NCBI GenBank assembly: GCA_947623455.1
Contig: OX392541.1
Coordinates: 4,788,701 to 4,852,700 of the forward strand
Direction of reading: 5' to 3'
DNA length: 64,000 nt
DNA from: Mimachlamys varia
Taxonomy: Eukaryota; Mollusca; Bivalvia; Pectinida; Pectinidae
Part shown: in pieces, positions 55,810 through 64,000 of the stretch
Numbering within the stretch: position 1 is the first letter of the stretch
Layout: every line of letters begins with the position of its first letter
Made by a program: the position numbers and the translations under genes
The notes under the pieces: generated by a model
What the model was told of the DNA's origin: nothing
The model's input: only the letters and a program-made list of their open reading frames with translations
Databases searched by the model: none

Positions 55810-56402
55810 CAGTAAAACCCCACTTACTCAAACCAGGTTTACTGGCATACTCCTCAATTGTCCAACAGTTCGTTTTGGTCCCGACCAAGTTCGTAGATAC
55901 GTGTAGAGGTTACATGTAACAAGTGGTTGTTGGATATGGAATTTATTTCTCTCGCTAAAGCTTGTGTCTTTTGTAACTTTTAAAAAATAATAAACTTGAG
56001 TGAAATAAATTCCATATTCAATAACCACGAGTTGTGTGACCGGTTCCTACCACAATATTAAATCAGCAGTGTCAGTGTTGATTTTTGGAGTGAACCACAG
56101 ACTATTTGTGCAAAAACGCAACATCTTGCATATATTCCCAACAATTAATAAAGACGGCAACAATCGTGATTTCTGGTCAAAGTTTAACTTTTCAACCAAT
56201 CAAAAGTCCAAAAGGTCATATACCACTAGTGGTATATAACATATATTTATACAACAGCACATTTAAACAATATGGTCTGTCAGAGTGGAAAAACACAGGG
56301 TGTTCACCGTGGTAGAAATGTACACATTCAACCAACTTCGGAACTTCAACCGTCTTCCTAAAACTATATTGATCACGAGTTGGAGTAAGAGGGGTTTTAC
56401 TG
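55810..56402. mobile_element. MITE with pogo-like ends, about 593 bp, holding an inner foldback
   Basis: The left end CAGTAAAACCCCACTTACTC and the inverted right end CAGTAAAACCCCTCTTACTC differ by one base. Inside, GTTGGATATGGAATTTATTT (about 55928) recurs inverted as AAATAAATTCCATATTCAAT (about 56005), a nested foldback. The perfect palindrome ATACCACTAGTGGTAT lies near 56220. No transposase. Confidence 0.78.
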
Positions 56403-56451
56403 TATATTCACTGTATAATACAGCTATCCTGTTATAAATAGTAATACATAC

Positions 56452-56643
56452 TCCACTAATTTTGATGATGGCCAGTCTCGGGTCCGTCTGACTTGACCGC
56501 TCCTCATCAGGAATATACACCAGTAATTCTTTACTTGAACAGGACTTGCACAGGCCCCGACTACACAGGCGGCAGTGATGTTTTTTTCGCATCAAGGAAA
56601 ATTTTGATTTGCATATTTGACATGCTTCTGCCTTAGCCTCCAT
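56452..56643 (-). CDS. FYVE-domain gene, exon d (second FYVE-type zinc finger, 64 codons)
   Basis: Acceptor AATATTTTTTAG and donor GGA|GTATGT bound 192 bp, phase 0. It encodes MEAKAEACQICKSKF, then LMRKKHHCRLCSRGLCKSCS and LVYIPDEERSS. R-K-K-H-H-C-R-x-C is the phosphatidylinositol-3-phosphate-binding signature of FYVE domains. With P-x-W-M-M-E from exon c it also gives the N-terminal W-x-x-D-like motif (Glu replacing Asp). Zinc ligands: C-x2-C, C-x2-C, C-x2-C and the final C-x2-C in exon e. FYVE fingers recruit proteins to early endosomes. The parent protein family was not recognised. Confidence 0.87.
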
Positions 56644-56829
56644 CTAAAAAATATTAATTGGTAAATTTAAACATACACAAAGCTGGGGAAATTTGTAAAA
56701 TAATTACTGTACTCACTGTAATTAGTATCTCTCCCCCTTCTACAGAGGTATCAAAATTATATAAGCGCCCTTTCCAATCGTGACACAACTAAATGATTAA
56801 TCAGAAACCATTTAACGCTACAACAAACC

Positions 56830-57500
56830 TCAAAGTGTGAAAGTACATTATGTAGATCAAGGTAATTCATTTCAACAAACTTGGTAGCCCTTCATTCAAG
56901 CATACTACAGGCCAAATATCAGTAAACTGGACCTTTCCGATATTTAAAAGAAGTTTCTTGAATACTTTTAACACATTACACCCCTGAAACCTTAAAATTG
57001 GGTCAAGGTTTTGAATTCTTTTTAACAAACTTGGTATCCCTTCATCCCAGCATGCTACAAACAAAATATCAGTTCCCTGGGCCTTTCAGAACTTTATTGA
57101 GAAGAAGTTGTTTGAAACATTTTAACACATTCAAACCCTGTGACCTTGAAAGTAGGTAAAGGTCATTCATTTGAATTAAGTTGGTAGCCCTTCATCCCAG
57201 CATCATTCAGGCAAAACTGGGGCTTTCGGTTATATATTCATATCACAGGCCCATGAATATCAGTTCCCTGGGCCTTTTGGTTATTGAGAAGAAGTTGCTT
57301 GAATATTTAAAAATAATTTTAACATATTTGACGCCTGTTGCCTTGAACATTGGTCAAGGTCATTCATTTTAATCAGCACCCTGGGCCTTTCAGTCATTGA
57401 GAAGAAGTTGTTTGAAGGAAAGGTTTATGCACAGCGGCATAACAACGATGGACGAAGCACAATGGCTATAGGTCATCCTGACCCTTCAGGTCAGATAACC
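56830..57500 (+). repeat. Dispersed modular repeat, copy 10
   Basis: Units of about 150 bp (CTTGGTAGCCC at 56880, CTTGGTATCCC at 57030, TTGGTAGCCC at 57181) with 'CATTCATTTGAA' and 'TGACCTTGAAAGTAGGTAAA'. The right end is AACAACGATGGACGAAGCAC and the palindrome CCTGACCCTTCAGGTCAG. Confidence 0.75.
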
Positions 57501-57542
57501 TCAAAAAACTAAATAGAAAAAGGCAAACAAAATATGTATTAC

Positions 57543-57681
57543 CATCCAATATGGCGACTTCTGCCAATCCGGTACAGCAATAATAGTCCTCATCTCATGT
57601 AGGGACCTCTTTAATTCTGAGTTCCCAACCGCTTGCTTAAATCCAGTGACTAATCTCTTACACTCTAATTCTAAGTCAAAT
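57543..57681 (-). CDS. FYVE-domain gene, exon c (helical linker, 46 codons)
   Basis: Acceptor CGTTTTTTAG and donor ATG|GTAATA bound 139 bp: 1 nt completing AG|A (Arg) plus 46 codons. It encodes FDLELECKRLVTGFKQAVGN, SELKRSLHEMRTIIAVPDWQ and KSPYWM. A second AG 14 bases further in would run into a stop after four codons, so the outer AG is the one used. The PYWM end leads into the finger of exon d. Confidence 0.75.
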
Positions 57682-57744
57682 CTAAAAAACGAAAAATATG
57701 TTTAGAAATTAGTAGTCTTATTTCAGGCTTAATGTTTAAAGTTA

Positions 57745-59985
57745 AGTTACAGAGTGAGAGTCAATATAGTGTGACATTCAATATGGAGTGACGGTCAATA
57801 TAGAGTGACAGTCAATATAGAGTGACGGTAAATATAGAGTGATGGTCAATATAGAGTGATAGTCAATATAGAGTGACGGTCAATATAGAGTGACTGTCAA
57901 TATAGTGTGACATTCAATATGGAGTGACAGTCAATATAGAGTGACAGTCAATATAGAGTGACAGTCAATATAGAGTGATAGTCAATATAGAGTGACCGTC
58001 AATATAGAGTGACAGTCAATATAGAGTGACAGTCAATATAGAGTGACAGTCAATATAGAGTGATAGTCAATATAGAGTGACCGTCAATATAGAGTGACAG
58101 TCAATATAGAGTGACGGTCAATATAGAGTGACAGTCAATATAGAGTGACAGTCAATATAGAGTGACAGTCAATATAGAGTGACTGTCAATATAGAGTGAC
58201 CGTCAATATAGAGTGACCGTCAATATAGAGTGACCGTCAATATAGAGTGACCGTCAATATAGAGTGACCGTCAATATAGAGTGATCGATAGTCAATATAG
58301 AGTATTAGTCAATATAGAGTGACGGTAAATATAGAGTGATAGTCAATATAGAGTAACAGTCAATATAGAGTGACAGTCAATATAGAGTGACGGTCAATAT
58401 AGAGTGATGGTCAGTATAGAATGATGGTCAATATAGAGTGATGGTCAATATAGAGTGACAGTCAATATAGAGTGACGGTCAATATAGAGTGACGGTCACT
58501 ATAGAGTGACGGTCAATATAGAATGATGGTCAATATAGAGTGATGGTCAATATAAAGTGAAAGTCAATATAGAGTGACAGTCAATATAGAGTGACGGTCA
58601 ATATAGAGTGACGGTCACTATAGAGTGACGGTCAATATAGAGTGACAGTCAATATAGAGTGACAGTCAATATAGAATGATGGTCAATATAGAGTGATGGT
58701 CAATATAGAGTGACAGTCAATATAGAGTGACGGTCAATATAGAGTGATGGTCAATATAGAATGATGGTCAATATAGAGTGACAGTCAATATAGAGTGACA
58801 GTCAATATAGAGTGACAGTCAATATAGAGTGACAGTCAATATAGAGAGACAGTCAATATAGAGTGACAGTCAATATAGAATGATGGTCAATATAGAGTGA
58901 TGGTCAATATAGAGTGACAGTCAATATAGAGTGACGGTCAATATAGAGTGACAGTCAATATAGAGTGACAGTCAATATAGAATGATGGTCAATATAGAGT
59001 GACAGTCAATATAGAGTGACAGTCAATATAGAGTGACGGTCAATATAGAGTGACAGTCAATATAGAGTGAAAGTCAATATAGAATGATGGTCAATATAGA
59101 GTGACAGTCAATATAGAGTGAGGTCAATTATATAAAGTGAAAGTCAATAAAGAGTGAGGTCAATATAAAGTGAAAGTCAATATAAAGTGAAAGTCAATAC
59201 AGAGTGACAGTCAATATAGAGTGACAGTCAATATAGAATGATGGTCAATATAGAGTGACAGTCAATATAGAGTGACAGTCAATATAGAGTGACAGTCAAT
59301 ATAGAGTGACAGTCAATATAGAGAGACAGTCAATATAGAGTGACAGTCAATATAGAATGATGGTCAATATAGAGTGATGGTCAATATAGAGTGACAGTCA
59401 ATATAGAGTGACAGTCAATATAGAGTGACGGTCAATATAGAGTGATGGTCAATATAGAATGATGGTCAATATAGAGTGACAGTCAATATAGAGTGACAGT
59501 CAATATAGAGTGACAGTCAATATAGAGAGACAGTCAATATAGAGTGACAGTCAATATAGAATGATGGTCAATATAGAGTGATGGTCAATATAGAGTGACG
59601 GTCAATATAGAGTGACGGTCAATATAGAGTGACAGTCAATATAGAGTGACAGTCAATATAGAATGATGGTCAATATAGCGTGACAGTCAATATAGAGTGA
59701 CAGTCAATATAGAGTTAGGTCAATTATATAAAGTGAAAGTCAATATAGAGTGACAGTCAATAAAAAGTGAGGTCAATATAAAGTGAAAGTCAATATAGAG
59801 TGATGGTCAATATAGAGTGACAGTCAATACAGAGTGATGGTCAATATAGTGTGACGGTCAATATAGAGTGACAGTCAATATAGAGTGACAGTCAATATAG
59901 AGTGACAGTCAATATAGAGTGATGGTCAATATAGAGTGATGGTCAATATAGAGTGACGGTCAATACAGAATGGCAGTCAATACAC
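57745..59985. repeat. 17-bp satellite array, about 130 copies
   Basis: Units of 17 bp, GACAGTCAATATAGAGT, with GACGG, GATGG, GACCG and GAATGAT variants; a few units are 15-16 or 19-20 bp. It lies in the intron between exons b and c. Rare variants (GAGAGAC at 58844, 59321 and 59525) mark duplicated blocks. Confidence 0.97.
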
Positions 59986-60458
59986 ATTATGATGAGCTTC
60001 GCTAGATTCGATACATATCAAGCTGTAACGAGATCATTATTTCGACAAAGAAAAATGAACCGTGATAGATATTTAAATGTGAAACCCCAAATCAGAGTAG
60101 GCTATGCTTAATTTATTGTAATTAGAGCAACTGTTGGTACTGAGGTTAGGATTGTGTATACCTATAACTAGATACAAAGTTTAAAACAACAGACATTTAA
60201 CTGCAAAATTAGCTACTGTACATGTTTCACATTTGATGTGATTAGTGTTCACGCCAAACTACCCGGATTGCAGAAAAGGCGAACTTCGGTGCCCTTTTAC
60301 TTCTCATTGCACATTCAGAGGTATTGAAATAACAAGATGTCCGACTCTGAACATATTACGCGATGTGTTGACGGACGCAGCATGGATGGACAACAGTAGG
60401 ACAACGCACCATCGCATAAGTTCATTTGGCCCTTACAACTTCTTTAACAGTAACAAAC
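59986..60458. other. Intron sequence with a repeat tail
   Basis: Mostly unique. 60360-60435 carries GACGGACGCAGCATGGATGG, CACCATCGCATAAGTTCATT and TGGCCCTTAC, a tail of the modular repeat family, ending close to exon b as at exon f. Confidence 0.5.
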
Positions 60459-60604
60459 CTGTTTCTCCAGGAAGTGTCCTTCATCGACCTCTCTGTAGTG
60501 TTTTGTACCTCCTTGCATCTTGCCCGTAACTCCAGAAATGTACTTGTTAAGCTGGTAATTACCCCTTGGCTATCTTTGCCCTCCACAAAGCACTGCTGAC
60601 AGAC
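60459..60604 (-). CDS. FYVE-domain gene, exon b (end of first finger plus helix)
   Basis: Acceptor TTATCAAACAG and donor CAG|GTTTGT bound 146 bp, starting in phase 0 and leaving 2 nt that pair with exon c. It encodes VCQQCFVEGKDSQGVITSLT, STFLELRARCKEVQNTTERS and MKDTSWRN. C-x2-C directly after KQYK of exon a supplies the last ligand pair of the first FYVE-type finger, followed by a helix as in the second finger. Confidence 0.75.
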
Positions 60605-60904
60605 CTGTTTGATAACAAGAGTTAATGAGAGTTTTGACCTACCTCTAATTGTTGTTGTTGCTGTGTGGGGTAACACAGGAATTATCTTTACATGAAATAA
60701 TAGCAATATCTTACGCTGTGCAAATGTGAATTTGACAATAAAATAACCAACACATTTTATTAGATATCAGCAAAAAACACACACAATAAAACTGCATATA
60801 GAATGCAATATCAGCATGCAGAACAAAGGAGAAAGAATATTTGTCAAAGCATATCCAAGTTTGTATAAGAGGAGAGTTGTCTCTCAGTAGTAGTGTAATG
60901 AAAG

Positions 60905-61380
60905 GGTCAAAATTATAAATACACCTACATATTAACCTGACTGATCATCAAAATTATAAATACACCTACAAATTAACCTGACTTCATCGAAATTATAAAT
61001 ACACCTACATATTAACCTGACTGATCATCAAAATTATAAATACACCTACAAATTAACCTGACTTCATCGAAATTATAAATACACCTACAAATTAACCCGA
61101 CTCATCGAAATTATAAATACACCTACAAATTAACCTGACTCATCAAAATTATAAATACACCTACAAATTAACCTGACTCATCGAAATTATAAATACACCT
61201 ACAAATTAACCTGACTTCACCTAAATCTGGCAACATTTATACAACAACTTGTACACAGTCTCTAATATAAGTGGAGAGGTTCATTATACACATACATACC
61301 AAATTATAAATACACCCTACAAATTAACCTGACTTCATCGAAATTATAAATACACTTACAAATTAACCTGACTTCACCGA
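60905..61380. repeat. 36-42 bp minisatellite, two blocks
   Basis: Units of AAATTATAAATACACCTACA + AATTAACCTGACT(TCATCG/CATCG/GATCATC). There are eight copies at 60914-61215 and two more at 61303-61378, split by about 85 bp of unique sequence. Confidence 0.92.
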
Positions 61381-61429
61381 AATCTGATGACATTCTGATT
61401 TAAACATGAGTTAACTCCTTTTTAAGTTC

Positions 61430-61765
61430 AAACAGACTTTGGACAGCTACCAAATTTGACCTAGTGACCTTGACTTTGGTCAGTTGACTTGTTGCTAAAT
61501 TCCACCCATCCTTGCTTCATAATGTCATAACAAAATGTGATCTAGACTTTTGATCAACTTGACTCTGCTTTATTCTGACCAACTTTGTTTCATTATGTTA
61601 TAACAAAATGTTTTTGACCTTGTCTTTTTTTCAGTTGGCTCCTTGTTTAATTCTGATTAAATTTGCTTCTTAATGTCATTTAAAATGTTTGTATGTAAGA
61701 CGGTTAAAAAATCTTGGACATGGTGACCTTGACTTTCAGTCAGTTAACTCCTTGTTAAATTCCCC
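61430..61765 (+). repeat. Fragment of the GACCTTGACTTT modular repeat
   Basis: Repeated 'TGACCTTGACTTTGGTCAGT', 'TTGTTTAATTCTGA' and 'TTCATAATGTCATAAC' blocks, matching copy 7 at 47.4-47.7 kb. Confidence 0.6.
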
Positions 61766-63256
61766 AACATCCGGACCCCACATCCAGCCCCAACATCCAG
61801 TCCAAACATCCAGTCCAAAAATCCAGCCCCAACATCCAGTCCCAACATCCAGCCACAACATCCAGTCCCAACATCCAGCCCCAACATCTAGTTCCAACAT
61901 CCAGTCCAACATCCAGACTCAACATCCAGTCCCAACACCCAGCCCCAACATACAGTCCAAACATCCAGTCCAAATATCCAGTCCAAAAATCCAGCCCCAA
62001 CATCCAGTCCCAACATCCAGCCACAACATCCAGTCCCAACATTCAGCCCCAACATCCAGCCACAACACCCAGCCCCAACATCCAGTCCCAACATCCAGTC
62101 CAACATCCAGACTCAACATCCAGACCCAACATCCAGTCCAACATCCAGACTCAACATCTAGCCCCAACATCCAGTCCAAACATCTAGCCCCAACATCCAG
62201 CCACAACACCCAGTTCCAACATCCAGTCCAACATCCAGCCACAACATCCAGCCACAACACCCAGTTCCAACATCCAGTCCAACATCCAGCCACAACATCC
62301 AGTCCCAACATCCAGTCCAACATCCAGCCCCAACATCCAGTCCCAACATCCAATCAAACATCCAGACTCAACATCCAGCCCCAACATACAGTCCCAACAT
62401 CCAGTCCAACATCCAGACTCAACATCTAGCCCCAACATCCAGTCCAAACATCTAGCCCCAACATCCAGCCCCAACATCCAGACTCAACATCCAGTCCCAA
62501 CATCCAGACTCAACATCTAGCCCCAACATCCAGTCCAACATCCAGACTCAACATCCAGCCCCAACATCCAGTCCAAACATCCAGTCCAACATCCAGACTC
62601 AACATCCAGCCCCAACATACAGTCCCAACATCCAGTCCAACATCCAGACTCAACAACCAGCCCCAACATCCAGTCACAACATCTAGCCCCAACATCCAGA
62701 CTCAACATCCAATCCCAACATCTAATCCCAACATCCAATCCCAACATCCAATCCCAACATCCAATCCCAACATCCAGACTTAACATCCAGCCCAAACATC
62801 CAGTCCCAACATCCAGTCCCAACATCCAGACTCAACATCCAGCCCCAATTTCCAGTCCCAACATCCAGACTCAACATCCAATCCCAACATCCAGTCTCAA
62901 CATCCAGCCCCAACATCCAGTCCCAACACCCAGTCCCAACATCGAGTCCCAACATCCAGACTCAACATCCAGACTCAACATCCAGCCCCAACATCCAGAC
63001 TCAACATCCAATCCCAACATCCAGACTCAGACTCAACATCCAATCCCAACATCCAATCCCAACATCCAATCCCAACATCCAGACCCAACATCCAGTCCCA
63101 ACATCCAGTCCAACATCCAGCCCAAAATCCAGACTCAACATCCAGCCCCAATTTCCAGTCCCAACATCCAGACTCAACATCCAATCCCAACATCCAGTCT
63201 CAACATCCAGCCCCAACATTCAGACCCAACATTCAGTCCCAACATCCATTCACATC
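61766..63256. repeat. 12/13-bp satellite array, about 117 copies
   Basis: Units of CCCAACATCCAGT / CCAACATCCAGT / CTCAACATCCAGA; the plus strand has very little G. It fills the intron between exons a and b. The long Gln/Pro/Ser and Trp/Leu/Gly/Cys frames are artefacts. Confidence 0.96.
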
Positions 63257-63446
63257 AAACATAACTTGATGAATTCAAGATAATTCACTATAAAATTAAT
63301 TACTGAATACAATATCTAGTACTTACATACAGTTCCCTATCAGAGCAGAGCTCTTTGTATGAGGAAATGATGACTATAAGCTATAAATGTCAGAAGCGTT
63401 GTTTTACTAATTCGTAGTGAGCTGACAATAGAATCCACTGCCTCAC

Positions 63447-63537
63447 CTTGTACTGTTTACCATCAGGGTCTGGCCTAGCCTGTTGATTCAGCCTTCGCTT
63501 GTATTGGAGGCAGGTCTCACAGAATGTTCCTCCACAT
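63447..63537 (-). CDS. FYVE-domain gene, exon a (first FYVE-type finger, second half)
   Basis: Acceptor TATTACTTTATAAG and donor AAG|GTGAGG bound 91 bp (1 nt + 30 codons). It encodes CGGTFCETCLQYKRRLNQQ and ARPDPDGKQYK. C-G-G-x-F-C-x2-C is the core following 'RHHCRx' in FYVE/FYVE-related fingers; that basic patch must be in an upstream exon beyond 64000, so phosphoinositide binding of this finger cannot be judged. The gene is therefore incomplete at its 5' end in this window. Confidence 0.75.
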
Positions 63538-63540
63538 CTT

Positions 63541-64000
63541 ATAAAGTAATAAAAGTTATACAACTTCAGTATTAATTATCATAGGTTTAAAAAAAAAATT
63601 CAATTTTAAGTTTTTGTTCTGAAATTTACTTTTATTTCAAAGAAGCTGACATAAATAACTGTTGATCAGGTACCTTTAATTTTAAAATATATGTTATTCC
63701 TCTACAATAGAGTTCTTACATCATCTGAAGCTTAGAGTCTATTAGTACAGAAGACTTTTCATGATACAAGACCATCATAAAAAGTACTACATAGTATTTG
63801 TTTTCAATTTCACAAATGACTAAAAATAGCACTTTGTTACCAATCGTGACGTCTTATAGAACCTGACGAAGGCATACAAATCAAACAGATCTGTCACGAC
63901 GTAACTTTTAATAGGGTACCAGGGGCTGTAATTATATTTAAGAAATTATCATTGTGATAATTAGTACATTTCGTACATGCACACACCCAGACTTGGGTTC
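63541..64000. other. Intron sequence at the right edge
   Basis: AT-rich; no further exon of the minus-strand gene could be recognised before the window ends. Confidence 0.4.

Noticed and set aside
61689..62429. 246-codon Gln/Pro/Ser/His-rich plus-strand frame and Trp/Leu/Gly/Cys minus-strand frames
   Set aside because: They are readings of the 12/13-bp array; no splice signals and no non-repetitive domain.

Overview
This is a stretch of eukaryotic nuclear DNA, most likely from a bivalve mollusc. The evidence is GT-AG introns, a spliced FYVE-domain gene, a tRNA-derived SINE, Ty3/gypsy, Penelope-like and non-LTR retroelements, and many copies of a dispersed repeat that starts near 'CAAGAGGCCCAGAGGGCC' and ends in GACGGACGGAC-type runs. 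That repeat style is familiar from bivalve genomes. The species assignment is inference; nothing here fixes the species.

Layout. 1-1100: a 26-bp AT-rich minisatellite, then the last exon of a plus-strand MFS (SLC22-like) transporter. 1680-5365: three foldback elements and two large purine/pyrimidine tracts. 5945-12190: one huge 48-bp satellite of about 130 units, followed by 35-bp, about 40-bp and 49-bp arrays up to 16.6 kb; the 49-bp array is split by a 155-codon LINE ORF1-like reading frame. 17.5-20.5 kb: two small single-pass membrane-protein genes in divergent orientation; the plus-strand one has two exons whose splice joint can be read directly. 20.6-24.2 kb: broken Penelope-like element pieces in opposite orientations. 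22.1-23.4, 26.4-27.1, 31.4-33.1, 33.8-34.8, 37.0-37.7, 47.1-47.8, 49.3-51.4 and 56.8-57.5 kb: modular repeat elements, every recognised one in the same (+) orientation. 29.9-30.9 kb: a dead non-LTR retrotransposon. 35.7-36.4 kb: a SINE whose tRNA-like A-box module is repeated ten times. 38.5-43.7 kb: an apparently intact Ty3/gypsy element with matching 200-bp LTRs and a 1353-codon gag-pol frame.

The main host gene runs on the minus strand from beyond the right edge leftwards. Eight exons (63537 down to 48099) were assembled by reading splice sites and phases. They encode the second half of one FYVE-type zinc finger, a helical linker, a second complete FYVE-type finger and more helical sequence. 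A second minus-strand exon set (33415 to 27396) starts with a short ATG exon; it is either a separate gene or the 3' part of the same gene from an alternative promoter. The introns hold several unrelated satellites (25-bp, 17-bp, 39-bp, 12/13-bp), two TA-flanked MITEs and, if all exons are one gene, the LTR retrotransposon. Most of the window is repetitive, and most long open frames in it come from tandem repeats whose period is a multiple of three.
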